A stretch of 64,000 bases of DNA. It comes from Dipteris shenzhenensis (Eukaryota; Polypodiophyta; Polypodiopsida; Gleicheniales). Position numbers and translations under genes: made by a program. Shown one piece after another: positions 1-10,190 of this stretch. How positions within the stretch are numbered: position 1 is the first letter of the stretch; each line of letters starts with the position of its first letter. The stretch lies in the NCBI GenBank assembly GCA_047967505.1, contig CM106539.1; one strand, written 5' to 3'. The notes beneath the pieces are model-generated. The model did no database searches and had not been told where the DNA came from. It worked only from the letters and a program-made list of their open reading frames with translations.

Positions 1-48
1 AGCTGATCCCCCCCCCTTTTTTTAGTTTCATAGATGCCAGAGATCGCA
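1..48 (+). repeat. Partial copy of a foldback-associated repeat
   Basis: A C-run followed by T-run and the segment 'catagatgccagagatcgca' is repeated, with small changes, at about 661-708. There it lies directly after the right arm of a GC-rich hairpin. The window therefore seems to begin inside the right arm of another copy of the same repeat, about 660 bases from the second. Seen directly; the class of element is unknown. Confidence 0.55.
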
Positions 49-187
49 TTATCATGTGATCTATTAGGGGATTTACTCGAAAGCCACGACTACAAAGCCA
101 TGATCTTCATCCTCCCCCTGGAAGGCGCAACTGTAAGCCTTGTCGTTTGCTACCGCATGAGTCCTAATACAATGTAGGAATTGATAC

Positions 188-434
188 TTACTTCAAAATG
201 CTTCTGCCAAAATGCTTCTTCTCTATTCGACTGGCCTTCATGAACTGTAGGTTGCTATCCATTGCCATAAATTCTGAACTTGTCCCACCTCTATGGATGC
301 GCCACAAAGTGAGGCCATGTTGGCTGAATTCTGGCCTTGTGTGTTTCACTAGGCATGGTTCTTCAACATTGGCTACCTGACATTTGGCCGAGACTTTGAA
401 CCTGTACGCAAATGACAAGAAGATAGAATGGTAA
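188..434 (-). other. Unidentified open stretch beside KCS fragment
   Basis: An open frame of about 76 codons lies just downstream (minus strand) of the ketoacyl-CoA synthase scrap. It is in a different frame and does not match the part of KCS that should follow. It reads like ordinary coding sequence (mixed polar and hydrophobic residues, no low complexity), but I do not recognise it. It could be an exon of another broken gene or chance. Confidence 0.2.
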
Positions 435-551
435 AGTACTGACCACTAGAGCATACTGATTTGGACAAATCTTTAGCAAATCTTTGGCTAGCTTGTAGGC
501 AATGACAGATGCACTACAACCCATACTAGCCAAATGGATAGTCTGGATCAT
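435..551 (-). pseudogene. 3-ketoacyl-CoA synthase (KCS) fragment with active-site Cys
   Basis: About 39 codons on the minus strand match the conserved block around the catalytic cysteine of plant 3-ketoacyl-CoA synthases, the enzymes that condense malonyl-CoA with acyl-CoA in very-long-chain fatty acid elongation at the ER. Visible are the 'MGCSA' nucleophile motif, then 'LAKDLLKICPN' and 'ALVVST'. A full KCS is about 500 residues. Here the similarity stops right after VVST, where the usual ENIT-type continuation is absent, and the sequence upstream is not coding. I see it as a relic left by duplication or transposon capture. The match is short but its motif order is distinctive. Confidence 0.6.
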
Positions 552-610
552 CGCTAATAGTAGTTAATCTATCCGCGCTGTTAGTTCTCTCAGCAAGTCA
601 TATGAAAAAA

Positions 611-676
611 AAGGGGGGGGCTCAGCAGCCCCCTAGAGTCTAGCGCAGACTCTGGGGGGCTGCTGTCCCCCCCCCT
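611..676. repeat. GC-rich foldback (about 30-bp stem, 5-base loop)
   Basis: An A/G-run, then 'cagccccctagagtct', the loop 'agcgc', then 'agactctggggggctg' and a C/T-run form a nearly perfect hairpin. There is one G:T pair and one small mismatch near 621-623. The sequence after the right arm is repeated at 1-48, so the hairpin belongs to a dispersed repeat rather than to a gene terminator. MITE-like foldback is one possibility; no target-site duplication was identified. Confidence 0.65.
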
Positions 677-709
677 TTGTTTGGTCTCATAGATGCCAGA
701 AATCGCAGA

Positions 710-1230
710 AACTGAAATTGAGACATTCCCTTTCTCTGGCATCCTTGGTTTCATGTCAAGAAATGGAATGTACTCATTGTGGTGGCGAGAAGGCCAATAC
801 TATTGAGGGATGCCAATGGTGAGATTGGCACGAGTGAGGCTATTCCCATTTTGAAGGCGCTACTACTTCGCAGCAGTTTTGTGGTGACTGAAAAGAGTAC
901 CAAGTGTTTTGAGTTGGAAAAAGATAAGAAGCACATGATAGAGCTAGAAGATAGCGCATGATGCTTTTTGTCTTTCAAGCTTTCTCTGGAAGAAGCTCCA
1001 ATTATGTTGAGATTTCTATTATCATTTTTTTCCTTTGAGTTTTTATAGATCGAGAGGCATTTATTGCATATGCATGCAATGTGAGTGATTTGTGCTATTC
1101 TAATTCTCTTTGGGTGTCGTGCATGTGACTCTTGTCTATCTCAATGCTTGGTATTTCTCTGCTTAAGATTGTGATTTCTATTCTTTCAAAAGATTGTCAT
1201 TATTTATTTGCTGTTGTATGTTATATTTAG
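710..1230. other. No gene recognised
   Basis: Only short opposing frames (for example 779-961 plus and 751-978 minus) without recognisable motifs. 1020-1200 is T-rich. Nothing supportable. Confidence 0.5.
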
Positions 1231-1491
1231 AAGTCCCATAGTCTTCAAAATGGGATGCCTTTCTTGTATTCAGGGAGAAGGAACATGCATCACATTATGT
1301 GCTCTAGGTGGGAGGCATATTTTGCCAGTAGACACAGACTATGCAGTAATAGGATCTCTTAATGCAACAGATTTAGGAGTCCTAGTGTCTTCACAATGCG
1401 ATTCCTTCTTGTATTAAGGGAGAAGGAGCGTGCATTGGATTATGTGCTCTCTTAGCTTATTAGCTTGGAGGCATATTTTACCTTTACCAAC
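1231..1491 (+). repeat. Imperfect tandem duplication, period about 146 bp
   Basis: The block containing 'cttcaaaatgggatgcctttcttgtat..agggagaagga..ttatgtgctct..ggaggcatatttt' (1240-1327) recurs at about 1385-1490 with roughly 85% similarity by eye and a small insertion in the second copy. No coding frame is maintained across both copies. Confidence 0.6.
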
Positions 1492-2238
1492 TATGTTCAC
1501 CATATATGGGCTACCATCGTGAAAATGTCTCCCAAGGGAAGCCAAGGATGCCAGAGAAAGGGGGGGTTTCATATGAAAATTTGCCCCACACGGGAGATAG
1601 AAAATGGACAGTGTGTACTCCTAAGATGTACAGCCTACTCACATATCAGAGAAGGCTATGGGGTAAAAGAGATCTAAAAAATCTATTGGAGCACCAAATT
1701 TCTTAGTATAGACGATGAAATGCTATCTTAGAGCCATGTGGTTATGTTGGCAAGATCCATGGTTCGAAATATATTCGAAGCTTTCATAGGTCATCTCCAT
1801 TAGTCTCTAGTCCTATTATTGAATTAGGATTAGCATTCATTTAAAGAGACTAGTATCGAGGACTTCTTTCAAGAAATTGATATGTATCTCAATTGTCTTA
1901 AGGGTTAAAATTTTCACTATCTTAAGGGTTTGAATCATTTATATATGCTTATGCATTTTATATTCTACTATCTTAAGGATTTGAAACATTTTGTATATAC
2001 ATGTTTCATAGTAGTGAGCATTTTCATCCTAACAAGATGGCACTAAGGCGAAAGAAATCAACTACAAGAGGTAATTCTAAAACTTTTTGGTATTGATATC
2101 CTTGGCATATCTATGATGGACATGAGCAATATATAACTCATCTTTGCTGGTTGTGATATATATTCAAGGGAACTAAAACTTATGCATTGAGATCTGGACC
2201 ATCAAGAAAATCTGTGAGTGAGGAGTGCACGTCTCGTA
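1492..2238. other. No gene recognised
   Basis: Contains short frames at 1465-1706 without motifs. Around 1905-2000 the phrase 'ctatcttaagg(g/a)tttgaa' is repeated. Otherwise nothing supportable. Confidence 0.5.
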
Positions 2239-2591
2239 TGTGAAGAGAGTGGGAGAGAAGGAAGGAGTCTCACTTGCGGCTTTCTTACATATACAATGGG
2301 GGAATACACACAAAGGTGGAGGCTGAAAATAGTTTTCCTCTTCTTAGTTGTGAAAGCCAAAAGAACTCTACGTACAAAGGAATAGATGAATCCTATATGT
2401 GGGTCTCAAACCAAACTCAGCTAACTAAGGTGGCATACTAACTGAGCCATGAACTAGAGTACATAAAGATAGCTGTCATCCAACTATTATTCATGGGTGG
2501 TGTACCAACTGCATCTGCGGCTAGCAAGTCGGTGACATAAATGCACAACGGTCACCCTGGCATATCATGAGTGGAGCTCGATATCTCAACA
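2239..2591 (-). mobile_element. Ty1/copia 3' LTR (family A)
   Basis: Read on the minus strand it begins TGTTGAGATAT directly after a purine tract (gagggggag) and ends ..TTCACA, giving about 353 bases. Most of its length aligns with the LTR at 38174-38539 on the opposite strand, and its first bases match the LTR at 58039-58336. The coding side (RNase H) abuts it on the right. The 5' LTR is missing, so target-site duplications cannot be tested. Confidence 0.8.
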
Positions 2592-3077
2592 CTCCCCCTC
2601 GAGCTCAATCCCAATTCCTACACACCAAGCAGGTCTCTGAACTTGCGCAGCTTCTCTGCACCCAATGTCTTTGTAAATATGTCAACCACCTGATCCTCTA
2701 TGTTGACATAAACTAGATCAATAAGACCTAGTAAAACCTTCTTCTGCACATAGTGATAATGCACCTCAATGTGCTTTGTTCTAGCATGATAGACTAGGTT
2801 ATTTGCCAAGTGTATACTGCTCATGTTGTCACAATAAATGACAATTGGCCCATCTGTAGACTGATGCATATCATAAAGTAGCTTATGCAACCAAGCTACC
2901 TCACATGTAGCCATTGTTGCACCCCTGTACTCAGCCTATGTGCTCGACAAGGCAACTATAGGCTGTTTCTTGCTACTCTAAGTGATTGCAGCACTCCCAA
3001 AAGAGAACACATATCCACTGGTAGATCATCTATCAGAAATACTACCAGCCCAATCAGCATCAGTGTATCCATGCAAC
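2592..3077 (-). pseudogene. Copia RNase H C-terminal fragment
   Basis: The minus strand encodes the end of a Ty1/copia polyprotein. First comes 'GYTDADWAGS', then an STSG block, 'AEYRGA', 'ACEVAWLHKLL'-like sequence, 'IYCDN', 'HARTKHIEVHYH' and 'DIFTK', ending 'LLGV' just before the polypurine tract and LTR. RNase H removes RNA from the cDNA hybrid during retrotransposition. At least three nonsense codons (one after SDR, one in the SSKK segment, one before AEY) make it non-functional. It is cut off at 3077, exactly where PPR coding sequence on the other strand begins. Confidence 0.85.
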
Positions 3078-3480
3078 AGCGAGATATGATCTCTTGGAGT
3101 GCCATGATTGCTGTGTGTGCCCATAAAGGGCATGGCAAAGAATCTCTGCAACTATTTGGCCAAATGTAGGTTGAAGGTCTCATGCCAAACAAGATCACCT
3201 TCATCTGCATTGTGGATGCTTGTGCTTGTATGACATCCCTAAAAGAGGGTCGTGTGACCCATGCTACTGTTGCTGGCAATGGATGGGGGTCAGATGTTAT
3301 TGTGGGGAATGGCCTTGTCCATATGTATTGCAAGTGTGTGAACCTAAATGATGCAAGGGCAGTGTTCTTAGAGATGTCATAGTGGAATGTGGTCTCCTAA
3401 AGTGACATAAGTGCTAGTTGTGCTCAGAATGGGCATGGCAAGGCAGCCCTGCAACTGTTCAGTGGAATGCAAGTGAAAAA
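3078..3480 (+). pseudogene. Pentatricopeptide repeat (PPR) fragment
   Basis: One reading frame gives about three PPR motifs: 'MISWSAMIAVCAHKGHGKES', then 'GLMPNKITFICIVDACA', then 'VIVGNGLVHMYCKC.NLNDARAVFLEM', then 'NGHGKAALQLFSGMQ'. PPR proteins are helical-repeat RNA-binding factors, usually in plastids or mitochondria. TAG codons interrupt the frame at about 3167, after 'LEMS', and again in the next motif. No mitochondrial or plastid targeting sequence or C-terminal E/DYW domain is present. The 5' side is replaced by the copia fragment. The sequence dies out after about 3475. Confidence 0.85.
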
Positions 3481-3762
3481 AAGTCTCTTGATCTCTTTAT
3501 TTATTGATAGTGCACTATGCGGATGGGAATTCTCTTCATGTTGGTTTTCTATTACTCCTCATCTCCTCCCAATCTAAGCCGTGATACCTTCATTTTGATT
3601 TGAAAGAAAGGTTTTTCCAAATTCCATGCACACATTATTGTACACACATAGTATTGCATGAGGATCCTTCCATTACTTCATAAGCCTTACTTTACGAAGT
3701 TGTCATGTCAGGTTCATTCATATCCGTAAGCAAGGCCCTCACTCTCTAGGTGACATCAGGAG
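3481..3762. other. No gene recognised
   Basis: Short unclassified spacer between the PPR remnant and a copia fragment; no open frame of note. Confidence 0.5.
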
Positions 3763-5275
3763 ATGTCGGCCTCTAACACCCCCTCTCAGCTCCTGGATGG
3801 AATAAAGACGCTAGGGGGTCAAATGACAAAATACAACTACAAAGTCATATTCGACGGTGATGAATGCATTATCAGAGACAAATCCAAAAGATGTCAGCTA
3901 GTAGCAAAAGGTGTCAAGGAAGGACGCTTATACAGAATGCTAGCTATAGTACCAGATAAGCATGCCATGTCAAGTCAAATGCAACAGATGCCACTATCTA
4001 TAAAATGGCACAAGAGATATGGTCATGTCAATTTCAAGTACTTATTAGATCTCAGGAATCAGAATATGGCGATTGGGATTCTGAAGCTACAGTTTCTTAG
4101 AAAAGTTTGCGAAGCATGCTGTTTCAGCAAACAAAAGTGAACCAACTTCGTCAAAAGTACCTCTCGTGCATGAGGTATTCTTGATTTGATACATACAGAT
4201 GTATGGGGTTATGCCCAGACCCACAGCATCAATGGTTCACTTTATTACTTGACCTTCATCGACGACTATAGCAGATATTGTTGGGTCTACTTTCTGAAAG
4301 AGAAATCTGAAGTGTTTTCCAGATTTCAAGAATTCAAAGCCATGGTAGAAAACCAGACAGGCAGAAAGATTAAGGTCATGAGATCAGACAGATGAGGTGA
4401 ATACATGTCTTCAGCGTTCATGAACTTTTGCAAAAATCACGGCATTCGAAGACAATTCACATGTGCAGATACTCCTCAACAGAATGCAATAGCTGAAAGG
4501 AAGAATGGGACTTTAGCAGACAGTGCTAGAGCAATGCTTAGTGAAAAACATCTTCCGAATCAGTATTGGGCAAAAGCAATAGCTATAGCTAACTACTTGC
4601 TTAATCGGCTTCCTACCGAACCGATACAGGGTATGACTCCTTATGAAGCATTCATTGGACACAAGCCACGCATTGGGCATCTCCGCATATTTGGTTGCAT
4701 AGCATATGCCCACATACATGATGATCATCGCAGGAAATTGGATGTGAAGTCACGCAAATGCATCATGGTTGGCTACAGTGAAGAAAGCAAAGCATACAAA
4801 TTGTATGATCCCATCAATCGCAAAGTCATTATCTTCAGAGATGTAATCTTTGATGAGGAATCAGAATGGAAAACCTCACCTACACAGGAGATAGAAGCAT
4901 CGACTTCACAGTCATCTACAGAATAGGTTGATGAAGAAGAGCAAGAATTGCCAGCAACACCCCAAGCAGCGCCACAGCAGCTCAGATGGTCTACTAGGGA
5001 AAGCAGACCACTAGCCAGATTGACATATGCTCAAAAAGCAAAGCAATTCAGGTGGAAACCATCAACTATGCTCTTATGACTACCATCATGGCTATAGAAG
5101 AGCCAATGTACTTCAAAGACGCAGTAGACAAGCCAGAATGGCAAACTGCTATGAATGAAGAAATGGATGCTTTGTATAAGAACAATACTTGGCATCTTTA
5201 CCAAACCACTCGGTAAAGAGCTATTCGAGAAACACCGACTAGCTCTTGGTTTGACGCAAAGGAAGGACATTCCCT
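3763..5275 (+). pseudogene. Ty1/copia gag-pre-integrase and integrase, RT mostly deleted
   Basis: The frame shows the gag-pre-integrase block ('VIFDGDECIIRDK', 'WHKRYGHVNFKYL', 'CEACCFSKQK') and then the integrase core. The first Asp is in 'IHTDVWG', the second in 'MRSDR', followed by a TGA where Gly is expected. The Glu is in 'NAIAERKN' and the C-terminal part is 'LRIFGCIAYAH..KCIMVGYS'. Integrase joins retrotransposon cDNA to host DNA. After a serine-rich linker the frame reaches the very start of the reverse transcriptase region ('NEEMDALYKNNTWHL') and ends near 5270, so RT and RNase H are deleted. Other lesions are stops after 'FSKQK', after 'RSDR' and after 'SQSSTE', plus a shift near 4150. 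Confidence 0.88.
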
Positions 5276-5372
5276 TTAAAGGGGTGTGATGGAATGATCA
5301 ATCCTTCTTCGATTCCCCAGAATCATCATCTTGAGGGAAGGCCTACTTGATGATGTTGATCTTGAAGGAAGG

Positions 5373-5635
5373 TGTTGAGAGTTCATGCTCAACATCATCT
5401 GATCATGTGTGCATAGCACCATCACGTGATCATATGTGCATAGCACTAACCTTATAGAGTGCTATAAAGGAAAGGGTTAGATCCCCTAACCCTAACCCTA
5501 AAAGGGTTTGTATATATTCTATTTTTTCAACTAAATCTAGTGTACAGTTAGTCATTTGTGGTGTACTCTCTAGCTGTGCCCTCTCTCCTCATCTCCACTC
5601 TTCTCCTCTCCCCTCTTCATATTTTGTCACCACAC
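5373..5635 (+). mobile_element. Copia-type LTR (family B) with telomere-like boxes
   Basis: Begins TGTTGAGAG after the purine tract 'gaaggaagg'. It holds 'gtgcatagcacta', 'agtgctataaaggaaagggttag' and 'ccctaaccctaaccctaaaaggg'. The same LTR start and internal words recur at 19520-19631 (minus) and, more diverged, at 23288-23435 (plus). It probably belongs to the integrase fragment to its left, whose RT region was deleted. The right end is uncertain (about 5635). Confidence 0.55.
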
Positions 5636-6542
5636 ACACCCCAAGGCACCATGAGATGAGATGAGGTGTAATGAGATACAATGAGGGGACCTTCATGAGC
5701 TAACTGAGCTACATGAGTTAAATAAGGAGGGTAGTCCCCAACCTTCTTCGAAGGAACCAATTATTATTTTTTAAATATCTTAAAGAAAGTGAAATTTTTA
5801 TAATAAAAAAAGAGAAAGAATGAAGAAAAAACTAAGAGCACTCTAGGTATTTGATGGGCTCGTAATGCTTATTTAATGTTTTTTCCTTTTATGTTGTAAA
5901 TAAATATACAACAAATCCTTAGATAAAATATTTTTTATTAAAAATTTGCTATAAATGAAATTAAGTCTCAGCAAAAGTTTATGAAGCTAATTTTTTTAGT
6001 TTCACAATATTGACAAAATATCATATAATATTATATATTTTCTTTTCAATTTGTAAGTAAAATATTAAATCTTGGCAAAACTTTTAACTTCAAATCTTGG
6101 CAAATGTTTCAAATTTCTATTTTTATTGGGTCATATAAACTTTTGATGCCAATATAAAAGTTTAACATGAAAAAATAATCCATGATTAGCCAATAAGGAA
6201 AAATAAAATGAAGAGGGAAAAAAGGGGGTTAGGAATATTTAAAAATGAGTAAATATATATATATATATATAATTATACCCAAACACAAGTATGTGTATAA
6301 GTTAATATCAAAGGAAAAAGTGATAAAACAAAAAGGAAGAAATTACATTATTTTAGAAAGAGAGTACATATATAAAGAGTCAAAACAAATATAAGGGCAA
6401 TTAAATAACAAAGAACAAATTAAAGGGATTAATGTGGTGAAATATATGGACTTAAAGGGATTTACAGTGGTGAAATATAAGGACTAATGTAAGGATTAAA
6501 GGCATTAATAACTATAGAGAAGTGTTATGTTATGTGTGCGTT
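5636..6542. other. AT-rich DNA without genes, includes (AT)n
   Basis: Very AT-rich, many A- and T-runs, and an (AT)n run at about 6248-6271. No coding signal on either strand. Confidence 0.6.
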
Positions 6543-6567
6543 CATGCGTGCATGCATGCGTGCATGC

Positions 6568-6653
<86 letters not shown>
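6543..6653. repeat. 111-bp alternating purine-pyrimidine microsatellite
   Basis: From the 'catgcgtgcatgcatg' start through a (CG)n core (about 6567-6582) to a (TG)n run ending at 6653, purines and pyrimidines alternate without a break. This is the classic composition for left-handed Z-DNA. A predicted frame through it (6527-6838) is an artefact of the dinucleotide repeat. Confidence 0.9.
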
Positions 6654-6654
<1 letters not shown>

Positions 6655-6849
6655 GCTAAAGCTAGGAAATAATATTACATCCAAAACCGACTTGGAAACT
6701 TATGGCAAGTGCCAGAGGATCACACAGCTTATGAGCCATGCATCGATATGTGAACTAAGTTGGCAGGATGAGCCAAGCTTAGACACAAGTAATGAGTATG
6801 TTCAAGTTCACGAATCAAGCACAAAGTCAATAGATTGATCTTATTCTCA

Positions 6850-7490
6850 ATTATAGTTACCTCTCTCAAGGGATGGTAACTAGTAGAAAAAAGCTAAGGA
6901 AATTATTGAACATTTCTTGAAATTCAACCTTTTCAATTGGAGAGAGATGTTTTGAAAGCATGGAATCAAGTTGTTCGGGGGGAGCTATCACCATCTCCTC
7001 TTGATCCAAAGTTGGTGATACTTCCATAATATACACATCTGCCTCTTATGTCTCATGCCTTCAAATATTTTTGTGGATGCAATTGTGGAGAGGAAGGCAT
7101 ACCTTCATTGTTTTCAATCTCTAATTGCCCTAGGTATCACATGCATTTTCGCTTTGGAGTGATCAAAGGATACGTAACATGTCCTCCAGTAAGTGATTGC
7201 ATCAATTGTCCTAAGCCAAGAAAGGTCCATGATCACTAGATAACCTCTCCTTGTATCTTTGATACCAACTACAAAGAAATTTAGGGATGTGGTGATACCA
7301 TTCACTTTTATGGGAAGGTGCTCAATTGCTCCAAGGAGGGTGGATAGCTTCAAACCATCCACTCCCTTAATGCAAGTAGCCTATTTCCTTGTGCATGAGA
7401 GATTAAGTCTTTTCATAATGTGAGGCACCACTATGTTACAAGAACCTCCTCCATCAACACAAGCACCCTTTACTCTATAATTATCTATGA
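6850..7490 (-). pseudogene. Ty3/gypsy aspartic protease remnant
   Basis: Minus strand. Around 7420-7480 the translation reads 'VKGACVDGGGSCNIVV', which resembles the D-T/S-G active site followed by the N-hydrophobic stretch of retroelement proteases. It continues with 'LPIKVNGITTSLNFFVVGIK' and a 'WL.T..A..YWRT..VSF' block, typical of the end of gypsy proteases. The catalytic motif is altered (DGG). A stop lies between the active site and the second block. Part of an old gypsy element with no LTR nearby. Confidence 0.55.
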
Positions 7491-7782
7491 CCATTTAAAT
7501 CTATTGTGTGCAGATGTCAATTCGTAACTTCATAAATGGAAGATATCTCATGTACCATCCCCTTCTTCTTTGTTTTTTGAGTAGAAAGGCCTTGGTGGAT
7601 CTAGCGCACACTATAGCTTGTTTACGAGCAACACAATGATGGAAAGAACAAAATATTGATGGAGCGATCATGGGTAGATGCTTAGGAAGAGTGGAGGTAT
7701 GATTACAAGGAGTAAGGGAGTAAGGAGAAGATGGGAACTATAAATCAATGGGGAGGTATAGAAGAGAAAAGAGAGACATCAT

Positions 7783-8165
7783 GGGAAGGGAATGAGGGGT
7801 AAGAGGGGAGGGTGTGTATGGAAGAGAGGTCTCCTTATGGTATTGCATTAAGACCGATATGTACAAGGAGGATATATGGAAGACTATGAGGATGTATACA
7901 AGGGAAATGAGAGGCAAGAGGGGAGGGTGTGTGTGGAAGAGAGATCTCCTTATGGAATAAAGTAAGAGGAATTACTGCATTAAGACCGAGATGTACAAGG
8001 ACGTTATGTGGAAGACTATGAAGATATGTACAAGGGAAATGAGGGGCAAGAGGGGAGGTTGTATGTGTAAGAGAGGTCTCCTTTTTTGATAGAGTAGGAG
8101 GAATTTTTGCATTGAATATGTTGTGTACAAGGAGGCTATGTGGAAGACTATAGATGTGAGAATGT
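7783..8165. repeat. Tandem array, 132-bp period, about 3 copies
   Basis: The word 'gcattaagaccga(t/g)atgtacaagga' starts at 7845 and 7977, and a diverged form starts at 8109, exactly 132 bases apart each time. Between them 'gggaaatgaggggcaagaggggagg' and 'ggaagagaggtctcctt' recur. The frame 7835-8218 (minus) translates this repeat and shows repeated Ser/His/Pro/Leu blocks; there is no independent sign that it is coding. Confidence 0.8.
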
Positions 8166-9329
8166 ATGAGAATTTTTGTATCAAGAAAGAGGCCCCCATT
8201 TAATAGCCAAATTTTCATTCATTTCTTATCATACTATGTGCAAATGTGCAGAAGGGTGGGCAGCGGGGGGGCATCTTCCATGTTGGCGTCTTTGCCTAGT
8301 ATCTCTCAAGGGGGTGCGACAACCATTAGCCCCATTTTCTACATAAATCAAGATCCTATCTCCTAGGTCAAGAGTGGATGATTTGCCTCCTTGGATCCTT
8401 CCTCTATGTTAAAATGCACACTAACGCCTATGTCAAAGGACAAGCAAAGGGTCGGCACAAAGATGCTTGCCACCTCATTCTACTTTCCTCTTGTAAAACT
8501 ATCATGTGCATGAACTATTCTCATCCACACTATGCACACATGGGGCCTTCGACATGGAGGGGCTGCCACATGAGTAAGCTTTCAACCTCAAACATGGGTT
8601 CGTAGCCCATGTAGTCTATATTATACATGCCACTTCATATTACATATGTTGCAAATATACATAATTACATTAGTATTTTTACTATTAGCATCACACACAC
8701 ACATACACACGTGCATATGCATGTGTGCATGTGAATGTGTGCACATGCATGCACACACACATTCAGGATATGTGTCCTTGACATTATTTTTAAACTATCA
8801 TTGGTTTTCCCTTTGAGCTTTGGCAAACAGAGGTGAATACCTTTATTTTCAATGCTCCAAGGAAACAATCAATTTTGATGCATCAAGAGGGATGAAGTTT
8901 GAATATGATTAGGATGGAAATCCAAGCCAACAAAATTATAACTATTGGACTCTTGCTTGTAACATGGCCAAGAACAGCGTCCTAATGTCAAGACTTGAGT
9001 TATGTCATATTTGGGAGATAATATCCTAAAGATATGCATGGTTCAAACCAACTAATATGTTCTTAAGTGCTAGGGATATTTTGAGGTAGGGAACCCTATC
9101 TTAGGATAAAGTCCAAGAAAGTATCTCTCAAGACTAGGCGTAATTTTGATTTGAACATGAAACATTTATAAATTGGTTGCAAAATGGTGTAAAAGATGTC
9201 ATCAAGCATGTTATCATAATCTCCTATGCAACCTAAGAGAAACCAATGCATAACACATTCAAGAAGGCTTGTAGTACATGAAAATAAAATTGGACATAAA
9301 AAACAAAAGTAGTAGGTCGATAGGCTATC
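8166..9329. other. No gene recognised; AC/GT microsatellite
   Basis: 8691-8762 is an interrupted (AC)n/(TG)n tract. The remainder is probably the 3' part of the decayed copia element to the right (minus strand), but I could not recognise RT in it. Confidence 0.45.
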
Positions 9330-10190
9330 AAAGTATGATGAGGTTTCATCAATGATATCATCTCTTGAGAGTCTCGAACTTCACTTACTTGTATCATACA
9401 ATTTGAATGCTTTGGATTCCTTTGAATATCCTACGAAGACACATTTACATGTCAAGTCTTTTTTGGAGTTCATCGTCAAGAATATGTGCATAACCTAGAG
9501 AGCCAAATACTCTCAAATGATCAGTTGAGGTTTTCATTCCTATGAATGCATCTTATGGTGTCACATTTTGCAAAATAATAGTAGGACAAATGTTTCTTCA
9601 AAATGATTTTTCCCAAGATGGCCTTGGAATTTTATTTTCGCCCAACATATTCTGTGTTGGTTGTACAACGACTCTATATTTCCTTTTTGCTACTCCATTC
9701 TACTAGGGAGTATATGTGCATGTCAATTGCCTCTTTAAGGAATTGAAGAGGATTGAGGTCCATGACATGGGACCCTCAACACTAAAAAAGGCTTGAGACT
9801 CATGTAATGGAATTTTTAAGATTAGGGAATATCCTCCTCCATTGCTAATCACAAGCATTTAATTCAACAATGTGAATAAGTTTCTACCATGATCTTCACT
9901 ATTTGAGCAATCTCTTCTTTATGAACTAAACAAATACTTTCTTGTTGTGTCATTTATAAAAGTGAAAAAGTATTGCTACCTTCAAATAATATAACTTTCC
10001 ATGCATTGACGCCAAAGGATATTTTTCTTGTGTGACCGGTTCTTAGGCAATAGTTCACATTGTTGCTTAACATATAGGCATCCTTTGCACAAATACCATT
10101 GCTTTACTAGTGGACCATGTTTTGTTTTTTAAGTAGCTATATGGCCTTAAAGTGAAGATCCCCTAAATGAGGTTGTTGCCACTATTTCTT
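9330..10190 (-). pseudogene. Strongly decayed Ty1/copia gag-pre-integrase/integrase
   Basis: Read in three minus-strand frames, scraps of copia integrase appear in the correct order. They are a gag-pre-integrase-like 'LHFKAI.LLKKQNMV', 'FFTFINDTTRKYLF', an altered 'VISNGGGYS' (normally R-S-D-N-G-G-E-Y), 'NGVAKRKYR', 'HLRVFGSLGYAHI' and 'SKESKAFKLYDT'. Stops and frameshifts are frequent and the catalytic Asp/Glu residues are partly lost. The order fixes the minus orientation. A PBS-like site lies to the right at 11687-11698, suitably placed for the same element. Confidence 0.6.

Noticed and set aside
611-676. Rho-independent terminator or microRNA precursor
   Set aside because: Plant nuclear context, homopolymer-ended stem, and the flank is a dispersed repeat; no mature-miRNA-like arm.
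5493-5512. Interstitial telomere or chromosome-fusion scar (CCCTAA units)
   Set aside because: Only three units, and the same motif occurs inside other LTR copies, so it is part of the LTR.
6527-6838. 103-codon ORF, Cys/Val and Arg/Ala repeats
   Set aside because: It translates the TG/CG microsatellite; no independent coding signal.
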